Source of the DNA: Nanobdellota archaeon
GTDB lineage: Archaea; Nanobdellota; Nanobdellia; Woesearchaeales; UBA9642
Assembly (NCBI GenBank): GCA_021813435.1
Contig: JAKAKR010000004.1
Location: forward strand, 56,972-120,971
Direction of reading: 5' to 3'
Length of the DNA stretch: 64,000 nucleotides
Shown: positions 44,071 to 52,606 of the stretch, piece by piece
How the letters are laid out: each line of letters begins with the position of its first letter
Numbering within the stretch: the first letter of the stretch is position 1
Notes under the pieces: generated by a model
The model's database searches: none
Told to the model about the DNA's origin: nothing
The model's input: the letters and a program-made list of their open reading frames with translations, nothing else
Position numbers and translations under genes: made by a program

Positions 44071-44116
44071 CTCATTCATGCGTGAATGGGAAATTGCCAC
44101 TCGAGGTAACAAATAG
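44071..44116 (+). promoter_or_regulatory. uS2 leader hairpin and 12-codon uORF
   Basis: CTCATTCA-tgcg-TGAATGGG folds into an 8-bp stem (one G-U) whose loop contains the ATG of a 12-residue ORF, MREWEIATRGNK, that ends at 44116. The uS2 ribosome binding site (GGAG) comes about 40 bases later. Could be an attenuation-type leader. Confidence 0.4.
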
Positions 44117-44168
44117 GGTGGACGAAGATTATTCTCATAATTTTCGTTTGCGGTAATGGAGCAAAAAA

Positions 44169-44771
44169 ATGGCAGAACAACAAAGCTTGATGGTACCGAC
44201 TGACGAGTATCTGAAGTCCGGGATCCATATCGGGACAAAGTTCAAGACAAAGTATATGGAGAAATTCATCTACAAGACAAGGCCCGACGGTCTCAATGTC
44301 TTGAATATCCAGCAGATTGATGAGCGCATCCGCACTGCAGCAGACATGCTCTCCAAGTATGCGCCGGAAGATATTGTGATTGTCTCCAGGCGCGAGAATG
44401 GATGGAAAGCAGTCAAGGCATTCGGCAAGGCAACAGGCGCACGGGTCTTTGCAGGACGATACACACCCGGTCTTATGACTAACCCCCAGTTGAAGACATT
44501 CATCGAGGCAAAGATCATGATGGTTGTCGACGCATGGCCAGACAAGAACGCCATGATGGATGCGTATAAAGTTGGAGTTCCGGTCATCGCGCTCTGCGAC
44601 ACCAACAACACCGCAAATTACATTGACCTCGTCATCCCCTGCAACAATAAGGGTAAGAAATCACTCGGTCTTCTCTTCTACATCCTGACGCAGCGCTACA
44701 TGATCAACCGGCACATGATCAAAAAGCCTGAAGACTTCAAGATGAAGATGGAAGACTTCTCAGACGAGTAA
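44169..44771 (+). CDS. rps2: 30S ribosomal protein uS2
   Basis: 200 residues of the archaeal/eukaryal uS2 (Sa) form. [51 protein letters not shown] and [42 protein letters not shown] are canonical. GGAG precedes the ATG. A long leader with a hairpin precedes it, and a T-tract follows. Confidence 0.98.
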   Translation: [200 protein letters not shown]

Positions 44772-44780
44772 AAAAGAAAA

Positions 44781-44793
44781 TTTTTATTTTTTT
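44781..44793 (+). terminator. T-tract terminator after uS2
   Basis: T5-A-T7 begins ten bases after the uS2 stop. Confidence 0.5.
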
Positions 44794-44947
44794 CTTGTTG
44801 TTTATTTTTTAGTATTTCACTTCTATTCTTTAGTGTTATACGAGGTCCAAATGCACAGGTATAATCCCTATTTTCAGATAGTAACAAACGTAACATTTAA
44901 AAATCAATTCTTATTCCACATATCAATATTAAATTGTGGGGGTTAAA

Positions 44948-46621
44948 GTGAGTTTGTCATTCAATGAAATAACTCAGTTAAGAGAAGGGATAGTCAAATA
45001 TACAGCGCAATTAACAGATGAGCAACTCAGAGAAAAGACATTGGATGAAGTTGTATGCTTTCTAACCGAATCGACGGGTAAAAAAGTTACAAAAAAAGAT
45101 CTAGGGAAAATTTTTTACGATGAATTTTATCAAGAAAAAGATGTTACTGATTCTATAACAAAGGATTACCCCGTATGGACATTACATCGATACATTACAA
45201 ATGAAAATACATCCTTAGATAGAATCGCAAAATTTGTTGGAAAATCAGTTCCTGAAATGACCACAGATGAATTAATTACTGCAACTATGAAATTGTTTAC
45301 TCTTACACGTAAAGAATACGAATCTCTGGCTGAGCAAAAGGGAATCAAGTTAACAGATAAGTATGGATTTGAACAAAGCAAAGATTCCACAATTTTGCCA
45401 GGACTGATTCAAGCCAAAGGCATAAAATTTGATAGGGCAGATATTCGCCAAAAAATCTTAAATAACGGAGATTTTGGTCTGGGATATTTTACAGAAATGT
45501 TTAAAAGTAATTTCGAATATTTCAGCAGCGAAGAATCATTTCAAAAAGGGATAAACGGATTATACGGAACTTTCCACCAAGAATTATCAAAACAAAAAGA
45601 AAATTTAGAAAGACATCTTGCTGCTGAAGAAACACTAAAGGCAAGGCATACTATTACGCCACCTACATTATTGGCTGATAGGACAATAACGCTTAGTATA
45701 ATTCCATACGCTATTGATTTCAGTCCAGAAGGCAGTCTTGCGGTCTTAGGAGGAAAAGTGGATGTAAATGAGGATGATTTTGAATCCTCAGAAATGCTTC
45801 TCAATGTTTATGACATGAACACGGGTAATATGATACAATCCAAAAATACTGGACTCCATTCCCGTTTTGATGGTGCGATGGGAATGGCTTTTAGTTTTCA
45901 GGGAAGCTTGACTGTCGGTCAAGATGGGGTCATTTATGTTAATGGTGGCTCAAAAAGATATTCTCTCAGTTTAGAGGAATTGACCGGGAACGAAAGCAAC
46001 TTTAAGGATGCAGTTGAGTTATTAAAAGAAAAAAATATTCTTGGATGGGACAAAGAAATTTTCCATGTCGCACAAACAGATGGCGTGCTATATTTCGCAC
46101 TCCAGCCGAGTCATTTCCCAAAATGCTATGATAACGTGATTGTCGCGACAGATGGAAAACGGATTATTGGTGTTCCACTGATAGGGTATAGTCCAAGTGG
46201 TGGGAGTAGCAACAACGAAGAAAACGATAATCCGAGAATAGTGGTTCATGGCAATGAAATGTATTTCAAAGCATCAAAACAGATATTCGCTGCTGATAGA
46301 AGTTGTACTGCAGACGCATGGGATAACAGTTTTCCTATGATTGCAGGAGAAAGAGAAACTCATTCTCCGATTCCATCCAACCACTGCGTAAGCCCGGCAG
46401 GAATCGTCTATGCAGTAAATAGGTTGAAAGAAGAAGCTGCCCAGAGCATACATGGTTATGTTAGGGGTAAAGAGAAGGGGGAGTTTGCCACTCATGTGTA
46501 CCCAGAAGATTATCCTGGTGGTTGGGCGGCTTTTAGGAGTATGGCAATAAGTAAAGACGGGATTCTTGCTTATACGAGCCAAAAAGGCAACAAAGTACAT
46601 TTCTACAAATTAGAAAAATAG
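44948..46621 (+). CDS. Large hypothetical protein with beta-propeller-like C terminus
   Basis: About 557 residues, AT-richer than its neighbours. The N-terminal 220 residues are helical and charged (LREGIVKYTAQLTDEQLREK; TDELITATMKLFTLTRKEYE). The C-terminal 330 residues repeat short strands of propeller type: PYAIDFSPEGSLAVLGG, GSLTVGQDGVIYVNGG, HCVSPAGIVYAVNRL, MAISKDGILAYTSQKG. No signal peptide. No family recognised. GTG 44948, after GGGGGTT, is preferred to GTG 44936. TATA (CATTTAAAAATC) is near 44897. Base composition suggests it may be a recent arrival. Confidence 0.6.
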   Translation: MSLSFNEITQLREGIVKYTAQLTDEQLREKTLDEVVCFLTESTGKKVTKKDLGKIFYDEFYQEKDVTDSITKDYPVWTLHRYITNENTSLDRIAKFVGKSVPEMTTDELITATMKLFTLTRKEYESLAEQKGIKLTDKYGFEQSKDSTILPGLIQAKGIKFDRADIRQKILNNGDFGLGYFTEMFKSNFEYFSSEESFQKGINGLYGTFHQELSKQKENLERHLAAEETLKARHTITPPTLLADRTITLSIIPYAIDFSPEGSLAVLGGKVDVNEDDFESSEMLLNVYDMNTGNMIQSKNTGLHSRFDGAMGMAFSFQGSLTVGQDGVIYVNGGSKRYSLSLEELTGNESNFKDAVELLKEKNILGWDKEIFHVAQTDGVLYFALQPSHFPKCYDNVIVATDGKRIIGVPLIGYSPSGGSSNNEENDNPRIVVHGNEMYFKASKQIFAADRSCTADAWDNSFPMIAGERETHSPIPSNHCVSPAGIVYAVNRLKEEAAQSIHGYVRGKEKGEFATHVYPEDYPGGWAAFRSMAISKDGILAYTSQKGNKVHFYKLEK

Positions 46622-46628
46622 CGATGAT

Positions 46629-46657
46629 TATTTTATTTTTTATTCTTCTTTTTTCTT
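46629..46657 (+). terminator. T-rich terminator at convergent junction
   Basis: T4, T5 and T6 runs directly follow the propeller-protein gene, ending at the stop of the minus-strand DNPH1-like gene. Confidence 0.4.
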
Positions 46658-46660
46658 TAT

Positions 46661-47071
46661 TCATTTAAAGAAATCATCAATAATCTTTGCTGCTTCTTCA
46701 ACCGTCGCATATTCCTTTACAGTAATCTCAGGCGAACCCGCAATCATTGCAGATAATCGCTTGCCTTCTTGCGGTCGATACAGGCAAAGGATTTTTTTCT
46801 TATGCTCCAGCGCCCGGCCGATTTCATAGCCCACACCTAAGCTCGGTGTTGTGACTTCTGCGACAAGAACATCTGATTCGAGGACCCACTTGAGGTCCCG
46901 ATCATGGATATATGCTTCAGTAAGACCATCCTCGCCCTGAGTGCTCAGATTCTTATCGCCGACATGCTCAGTGAGAACAATCCCATATTTTTTCAGGTGT
47001 TCAATAATCTGCAGATATAACCCTGCATCACTCCTCCCTGCACGTATTGAACCTGCAAAATAGATCTTCAT
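46661..47071 (-). CDS. DNPH1/RCL-like 2'-deoxynucleoside 5'-monophosphate N-hydrolase
   Basis: 136 residues. MKIYFAGSIRAGRSDAGLYL, VLTEHVGDKNL, ESDVLVAEVTTPSLGVGYE and KKKILCLYRP run in the same order as in eukaryotic DNPH1 (RCL). It cleaves the N-glycosidic bond of deoxynucleoside monophosphates and so removes unwanted dNMPs. The catalytic Glu is in GVGYEIGRAL. A TATA (ATTTATAAA) is about 25 bases before the ATG. Confidence 0.9.
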   Translation of the reverse strand: MKIYFAGSIRAGRSDAGLYLQIIEHLKKYGIVLTEHVGDKNLSTQGEDGLTEAYIHDRDLKWVLESDVLVAEVTTPSLGVGYEIGRALEHKKKILCLYRPQEGKRLSAMIAGSPEITVKEYATVEEAAKIIDDFFK

Positions 47072-47183
47072 ATTATATAGAAGTGTAAGTTTTTTATAAA
47101 TGTTCGGAAATCTTTCGGAAAATGTTCAAGTAGACATATAAAAAAGTTATTCTTGCCTATCAAAATAAAAACATTTAAAAACT

Positions 47184-47227
47184 ACTGTAACTTTTTGTTT
47201 ACAGTTAGTTAACAAAAATTAACTAAC
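47184..47227. promoter_or_regulatory. Two overlapping-region dyads before a regulator cassette
   Basis: ACTGTAA-ctttttg-TTTACAGT (47184-47205) and GTTAGTTAA-caaaaa-TTAACTAAC (47204-47227, perfect 9-bp arms) lie between the TATA (CATTTAAAA, 47172-47180) and the ATG at 47228. The second would form the very 5' end of the transcript. Confidence 0.6.
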
Positions 47228-47509
47228 ATGAATCCGCAACTCAAAATAATACTCAAGTACATGCTGCATAAGCATTATGTCGGCGGAAAACACATTCCCG
47301 AAAACCTGCTTTTCAAATCTAGGTTAAAATCAGTTCCAAAAGATTTGCGAAAGGAATGTGAAGATGAATACGCCGAATTGTTACAACGAGGAGTATTTAT
47401 CCGTCTTAAAAAACGAACAGGAAAGAGAAGTGATTGGCATATCAGCCTAAATCCTGAGATGCTTGCAGAAATAAATGAACTGGTCGAGGACACATATGAC
47501 ACGGTATAA
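47228..47509 (+). CDS. Small basic DNA-binding-like protein
   Basis: 93 residues with a winged-helix-like C-terminal half (LRKECEDEYAELLQRGVFIR, then LKKRTGKRSDWHISLN). TATA 50 bases upstream and operator-like dyads at the start suggest autoregulation. The next gene overlaps it by 14 bases. Family not recognised. Confidence 0.6.
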   Translation: MNPQLKIILKYMLHKHYVGGKHIPENLLFKSRLKSVPKDLRKECEDEYAELLQRGVFIRLKKRTGKRSDWHISLNPEMLAEINELVEDTYDTV

Positions 47510-47858
47510 GTATGGTCAATTTTGCGAAGTATATGGAAAGACATTGACTAATCTATTATGGGAACACGTATTATGTTTTGATAATTATATTGATGTGGGA
47601 TTTGTTGCAAAAGAGATTGGGATAAGCAGACCAAAGGCGTATAAACTGATTTATGAATTCTTAGAGAAAAAATATCTTGTAAAACAACGCATGGTCGGAA
47701 AGACCCAGCTCTATAGACTAAATAAGGAGCACCCGATTGTCAAAATTCACCTGCGCAATTTCAGAGAGTGTGGCAGGATGGTGGTTGAAAAGTATAAGAA
47801 ACCTGCGACGCATATAACAAATGGACCTGTTGGAGTAATCTCAACTAAGAGTATATGA
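47496..47858 (+). CDS. Winged-helix regulator-like protein
   Basis: About 120 residues from ATG 47496 inside the end of the upstream gene. VAKEIGISRPKAYKLIYEFL-EKKYLV is a clear helix-turn-helix with a following wing (MVGKTQLYRLNKEHP). Probably acts with its overlapping partner, as in two-gene regulator or toxin-antitoxin-type cassettes; nothing toxin-like is evident. Confidence 0.65.
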   Translation: MTRYKYGQFCEVYGKTLTNLLWEHVLCFDNYIDVGFVAKEIGISRPKAYKLIYEFLEKKYLVKQRMVGKTQLYRLNKEHPIVKIHLRNFRECGRMVVEKYKKPATHITNGPVGVISTKSI

Positions 47859-48524
47859 TTATCCCTTCACTTCCTCAATTCCGTTCTGGACAATGCGGAA
47901 CACGACGAAATTTCCGTCCTTGATTGATCGATGCTTTGCAACGATGAGTTTGCGCAGATCTCCGCGCATTTTCTGGATTTCGATCATTGCCCTACTCCAA
48001 TACTTAACAATGTCCCCGCCGACAGTCTTGGTCCGTGTCGAGTCGTCAAAATCCGCATAGACCTGGTTAGTGATAAGCACCGGGATATGTCTCTTGCGCG
48101 CAACCTCTGAGAGGAGCGCAAATTGCAGCCCTAGTTCACGGTTTGCGTTGACCGCATCGCCCGAGAGCTCGAGGCGATACAAGCTTGCGATGGAATCGAC
48201 AATGACGAGCCCGAAATCATTGGTGATTGATTTCCTGATGAATTCAAACGCTTCCTTCTGCTCCTGATAATTTGAAGGAGTAAGAAAGATTGTCCGGTTC
48301 AGGACTTCTTCATAATTCGGGCAGAGCTGCTTGAATCGCGCAAGCGAAAAGGAATTTTCTGTATCGACATAGAGGATTTTCTTTTCTTTGACCTGCATCA
48401 TTGCGAGAAGGCAGATGTTTGTCTTGCCACAGCCCGGAGGACCATAGATGGTTGTGATGACATCAGACTCAAACCCTCCCTCAAGAAGCGTATCCACAAA
48501 ATCAGTCCCGGTTGATTGATGCAT
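47859..48524 (-). CDS. radB: RadB, archaeal RecA/Rad51 paralog
   Basis: 221 residues: a bare RecA core without an N-terminal HhH domain. Walker A GPPGCGKT (near 28), Walker B LVIVDSIASLYR (near 105), and VLITNQVYADFDD, GGDIVKYWSRAMIEIQK. Assists homologous recombination with RadA. TATA (CTTTTTAAAATC) about 26 bases before the ATG. Confidence 0.96.
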   Translation of the reverse strand: MHQSTGTDFVDTLLEGGFESDVITTIYGPPGCGKTNICLLAMMQVKEKKILYVDTENSFSLARFKQLCPNYEEVLNRTIFLTPSNYQEQKEAFEFIRKSITNDFGLVIVDSIASLYRLELSGDAVNANRELGLQFALLSEVARKRHIPVLITNQVYADFDDSTRTKTVGGDIVKYWSRAMIEIQKMRGDLRKLIVAKHRSIKDGNFVVFRIVQNGIEEVKG

Positions 48525-48573
48525 ACTCTCTGGAGTGGGAGTGATTTTAAAAAGTTGATTATCAGAGTCCGGA

Positions 48574-49203
48574 TCATAAGTTTATTGCAAGTCTTGCGTC
48601 TATGCTTTCTTTAGTGATGTATCCTTGCAGCCAATAGCGATGATCTTCTGCAAGTTCAATTCGTATATCCCCCATATAACTTGGCGCTTTGCCTTCTTTG
48701 AACGTGACGCCTCCGCCGATGCGTACATATTTGCTTAGGCCATATCCTGCTGTTGCGCTTGCAGAACTGCTATTTGAAGATGCACCTATGGAATAATTTG
48801 ATTCTATATCAAATGTCCATGGTCCATTGATGAGTGTTGCATATATCTGGGGGGTTACCATGCGATATCTGCCCGATTCGTTTTTGAACAGGCCGAGTGC
48901 TCCGATAATACTCGCATCTTTCATTTCGCAGATATAGCCCAGATTTAATCCCTGGTTTTCGACTTGTCCGTCATCTGAAATACTATTCGGAACTGCAACC
49001 ACCAAGTCGATTAGTGAATCATCAAGATTTTTGGTAAATAGTTTTGGAATGACCATCCCTGAGTATTTGCCGTCAGTGCGGCTTGCGTGCAGATCAATCT
49101 GCGTGGCCTTTGGTCCCCGAAAACCATTGTAAAAATCCTGCGCATGCATGTTGACATACATTAATGCTGCTGCGATAAACCCCAGCATTGCTGATTTTTT
49201 CAT
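48574..49203 (-). CDS. Secreted beta-rich hypothetical protein
   Basis: 209 residues from ATG 49203, chosen because AAGGTGAT lies just upstream; the N terminus then becomes a signal peptide (MKKSAMLGFIAAALMYVNMH-AQDF). The mature part shows many short amphipathic strands (TFDIESNYSIGASS; SATAGYGLSKYVRIGGGVTF; YWLQGYITKESIDARLAINL) as in barrel or jelly-roll surface proteins. No family assigned. Adjacent to, and just downstream of, a small cytosolic gene. Confidence 0.6.
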   Translation of the reverse strand: MKKSAMLGFIAAALMYVNMHAQDFYNGFRGPKATQIDLHASRTDGKYSGMVIPKLFTKNLDDSLIDLVVAVPNSISDDGQVENQGLNLGYICEMKDASIIGALGLFKNESGRYRMVTPQIYATLINGPWTFDIESNYSIGASSNSSSASATAGYGLSKYVRIGGGVTFKEGKAPSYMGDIRIELAEDHRYWLQGYITKESIDARLAINL

Positions 49204-49204
49204 T

Positions 49205-49600
49205 CTAATCACCTTGCGCATCATAAGATAATGCGTCATAAATTTCCTTCCAGTGACCTATATTTTTTCTTAAACCTGAATAAAATAATGCGCGGTTAAG
49301 AAATATTCCTTTTGAAGAATCAATATCGTCAATAATACCTCTGGAATCTACGTTAATATTAACTAGTTTTATACTTACTACCCCTTTAGATCTTTCAAAA
49401 AAATACCCATTATAAAGGCGCATTTGTCCATTGTAGATGCAAGCTCTAGCTTCTCCCTCGAGGTTGTTGAGTAGATAATCTACCTGAGATCGATATGCTT
49501 CTAATAATTTATCCTCTAGTAATTGTATCTCTTTTTTTTCTATCATTTTTTCATCAACTCCATTAATGTTGTATATGTTCTTTTTTTCCGTATCTTTCAT
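49205..49600 (-). CDS. Hypothetical protein
   Basis: 131 residues from ATG 49600 with AGGAGT upstream. Charged helical N-terminal half (EKKEIQLLEDKLLEAYRSQV), then strands (RLYNGYFFERSKGVVSIKLV). No signal peptide and no recognised family. Its stop lies within the ribosome binding site of the secreted protein gene, so the pair is co-translated. Confidence 0.6.
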   Translation of the reverse strand: MKDTEKKNIYNINGVDEKMIEKKEIQLLEDKLLEAYRSQVDYLLNNLEGEARACIYNGQMRLYNGYFFERSKGVVSIKLVNINVDSRGIIDDIDSSKGIFLNRALFYSGLRKNIGHWKEIYDALSYDAQGD

Positions 49601-49711
49601 TTTGTTACTCCTATAAGATAGTGGATTATCGAACATCTATTTAATTATATGTGGTGGTAACTGCCACCAATAAACACAACATATTTAAACATTAAGAATA
49701 GTGCTATCGTC

Positions 49712-50458
49712 ATGTACGAATCATTACTCAAGGATATTGGTTTAAGCCCGAATGAGGCAAAAGTCTATGAGGCGCTCCTCTCAACAGGAGAATCATCCGT
49801 ACAGCGCATCTCATTGAAATCAAAAGTGCATCGCAGGAATGTCTATGACTCCCTTGCAAAGCTCGTTGAGAAAGGGCTTGCCTCAGAAGTATTCATCAAA
49901 GGGGAAAAGAATTTCAAGGCGATAAATCCAACTAAACTCTTAGAACTGCTCAAGGAAAAAGAGGAACGCATCACCAAGGTTCTTCCCGAGATGCAGACCA
50001 AGTATCAATTCACTGAAGAGAAAGAGGAAGCATATTTCTATCGCGGGATGGAAGGATTCAAGGTCTATCTCCAGACAATCCTTGAAACTAAAGAGACAGT
50101 CTATTTTATCGGTGCAAAAGCATTCTGGCTCGATCCACGACTAAAACATTATCTCCTGCGATTTGACAAGGAACGAAAAAGGTTAGGAATACGATTCATG
50201 CACCTCTTTGATTGCGAGGTCAAAGAACAAAAGCCGGAAATTCTCAAACTTGTCGGTAAACCATACAAATTTATGCCAAAAGAATATTCAAGCAATACTG
50301 CAGTCGATATCTTCGGCGATTATGTCGTGACTTTTGTCGGCGTCAAGCCTGGAGAATTAGATGAAGAGCCATTGATGTTTGTTTTGAAGAGCAGAAGGCT
50401 TGCGGATGGCTACCGCAAATTCTTCCAGTTCATGTGGGACCACTGCAAAGAAAGATGA
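49712..50458 (+). CDS. TrmB-family transcription regulator
   Basis: 248 residues: winged helix (LKDIGLSPNEAKVYEALLST; KVHRRNVYDSLAKLVEKGLA) and a TrmB effector domain (MEGFKVYLQTILETKETVYF). TATA (ATATTTAAACA) about 27 bases before the ATG. Intact relative of the broken gene at 31165. Confidence 0.9.
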   Translation: MYESLLKDIGLSPNEAKVYEALLSTGESSVQRISLKSKVHRRNVYDSLAKLVEKGLASEVFIKGEKNFKAINPTKLLELLKEKEERITKVLPEMQTKYQFTEEKEEAYFYRGMEGFKVYLQTILETKETVYFIGAKAFWLDPRLKHYLLRFDKERKRLGIRFMHLFDCEVKEQKPEILKLVGKPYKFMPKEYSSNTAVDIFGDYVVTFVGVKPGELDEEPLMFVLKSRRLADGYRKFFQFMWDHCKER

Positions 50459-50531
50459 ATGGTTTTTCCGCAGGGAGGTGTTAAGATTGTTCTTTCACAT
50501 CATTTAAATAACAACAAACCATTCTATATTC

Positions 50532-50981
50532 ATGCTGGCAAATGGAACCCTCGCCCCGGATTTTGAACTGCCTGACCAGAATGGCAAACTGCACCGGTTG
50601 AGTGATTATAACGGCAAAAGTGTCCTCATCTATTTCTATCCAAAGGATGATACGCCCGGATGCACGACAGAGGCATGTACTATACGGGATGAATATGATG
50701 CGTTCAACACATCAAAGCTCGTAGTTCTGGGTATAAGTCACGATACGCCGGAAAGCCACAAAAAATTTGTTGCAAAGTATTCCTTGCCATTCACCCTGCT
50801 CTCTGATCCAAAAAAAGAAGTCATCACTGCATATGGCGCAGGAGGGATAGTTACTAAACGCATATCTTATCTTATTGGTCCTGACGGGAAAATCATAAAA
50901 GGATATGCAAAAGTTATCCCACAGGAGCATGCGCAAGAGGTTCTGTCAACGCACGCAACATTAGTCAGGGTCCGTGCATGA
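50532..50981 (+). CDS. bcp: Peroxiredoxin of the Bcp/PrxQ type
   Basis: 149 residues; thioredoxin-fold peroxidase reducing H2O2 and alkyl hydroperoxides. APDFELPDQNG, then YFYPKDDTPGCTTEACTIRD with peroxidatic Cys and the second Cys five residues later, as in Bcp. TATA (CATTTAAATAAC) about 26 bases before the ATG. Confidence 0.95.
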   Translation: MLANGTLAPDFELPDQNGKLHRLSDYNGKSVLIYFYPKDDTPGCTTEACTIRDEYDAFNTSKLVVLGISHDTPESHKKFVAKYSLPFTLLSDPKKEVITAYGAGGIVTKRISYLIGPDGKIIKGYAKVIPQEHAQEVLSTHATLVRVRA

Positions 50982-51042
50982 TTTCTATAGCCTCAGATCA
51001 AAAACAATAACCCTTTTAAACCCCTTTTCCCCTCTTGCAGTT

Positions 51043-52545
51043 ATGGATTTTAAGAGGATACTCAAGCCTCAGTATTATTTACTCGCAATCCTGTTCCTGC
51101 TTGTTCTAGGATTCAGATTGTTCATGGTATTCCAGACCCCAAATTTCAATTATGACGCCTATTTTACGCTTCGTCAGGTCGAAAATATCAAGCAGACAGG
51201 ACTCCCCTTATATGAGGACCCTTTGAGTTATGGTGGCAAGAGCCAATTATTTGCGCCATTAAACTATTATATCCTTGCAGTATTCAGCTTTATCTTCCCC
51301 CTCGACATGGTCGGAAAGATACTGCCCAACATCTTTGCATCGCTCATTGTTGTCCTTGCCTATTTTTTCACCCTCAAGAGCGTCAAGGACCCTAAAGTCT
51401 CACTCATCATTGCATTCATGGCAGGATTTGTTCCCATCCTCTTTTTTGACATCAATAATATTACAGTCAATTATCTTGCGATCCTTTTGATCTTTGCAAT
51501 TATCTATTGCATGACGCGCATCAATGAAAAGAAGTACACCGACTACAGCCTTATTCTCATGTTTCTTTTGGTCCTTACCACGCCGCTTGCATTCCTCCTT
51601 ATCATCGGATTCCTCTTCTATCTCATCTATCTCAAATTGGAAAATCAGGAGATTGAGATCAAGGAGATCGAGATCATACTCTTTTTTGTGTTCCTTACCT
51701 TCTGGATTAACCTGCTTATCTACAAGAAGGCATTTGCAACCCACGGCCTGCTCATTATCTGGCAGAATGCGCCGCTTAAATTCCTCTCAAACCTTTTTAG
51801 CCAATTGACATTCATCGAGGCATTCTATACCATCAGCATCATCCCGCTTATCCTTGGCGTCTATTCTATTTATCATGCATTCCAGAACCAACAGAACAAG
51901 AGCGTCATGCTCCTCACTGGCTTTTTGACCGGAACATTCATCCTGGTCTGGTTCAAACTGCTCGACCTTGTCACCGGCCTTGTATTTCTCAGTGTCACAC
52001 TCGTCATTCTCAGTGCATTTAGCATGAAAGGATTTGTCTCATTCATCGAAAAGACACGCATCAGTAAATATGAGAATCTTATCATCGGGGTGCTTCTGGT
52101 GCTATTTGTGGTAAGCGCAATCATACCATCCTACCTTATGATCAAAAATCGCATCCATCAGGTACCTTCATCGCAGGACATCAATGTGTTTATCGCTGCC
52201 TCGCAGATCACTCCAAAGAATGCAATGATTGCCGCAACTGTTGAAGAGGGAAATCTCCTGGCGTATTATGCGAACCGGAAAAATATTGCTGACATCAATT
52301 TTTTGCTCACGCCCAACATCAACCAGCGCGTGGGAGATATTGACACTATCTATAAGACACGCTTTGAGACTGAAGGGGTCGGGATCATGAACAATTATGG
52401 CGCAAAATACCTTGCCGTAACATCGTACGCGCAGGCAAAATATGGGATCACTGAACCGTTCTATGTCTCAGATACTGCATGCTTCACCCTCCTCTACCGC
52501 TCGAACCAGTCAAAGATCTACGAATTAAAATGTAAAAAACGCTAG
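51043..52545 (+). CDS. GT-C-type membrane glycosyltransferase-like protein
   Basis: About 500 residues and ten or more helices. NYDAYFTLRQVENIKQTGLP followed by LYEDPLSYGGKSQLFAPLNY resembles the first extracytoplasmic loop of STT3/PMT-like GT-C enzymes, with its catalytic Asp. The soluble C terminus is small. It probably uses a dolichol-linked sugar at the outer face of the membrane. The ORF track starts at 50974, but ATG 51043, with TTTTAAA about 26 bases upstream, is the likely leaderless start. Confidence 0.75.
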   Translation: MDFKRILKPQYYLLAILFLLVLGFRLFMVFQTPNFNYDAYFTLRQVENIKQTGLPLYEDPLSYGGKSQLFAPLNYYILAVFSFIFPLDMVGKILPNIFASLIVVLAYFFTLKSVKDPKVSLIIAFMAGFVPILFFDINNITVNYLAILLIFAIIYCMTRINEKKYTDYSLILMFLLVLTTPLAFLLIIGFLFYLIYLKLENQEIEIKEIEIILFFVFLTFWINLLIYKKAFATHGLLIIWQNAPLKFLSNLFSQLTFIEAFYTISIIPLILGVYSIYHAFQNQQNKSVMLLTGFLTGTFILVWFKLLDLVTGLVFLSVTLVILSAFSMKGFVSFIEKTRISKYENLIIGVLLVLFVVSAIIPSYLMIKNRIHQVPSSQDINVFIAASQITPKNAMIAATVEEGNLLAYYANRKNIADINFLLTPNINQRVGDIDTIYKTRFETEGVGIMNNYGAKYLAVTSYAQAKYGITEPFYVSDTACFTLLYRSNQSKIYELKCKKR

Positions 52546-52606
52546 GCGCGAAAACAGAACACACCAAAAAACAAAAACACTAAAACACGAACACTAGTGA
52601 CATATC

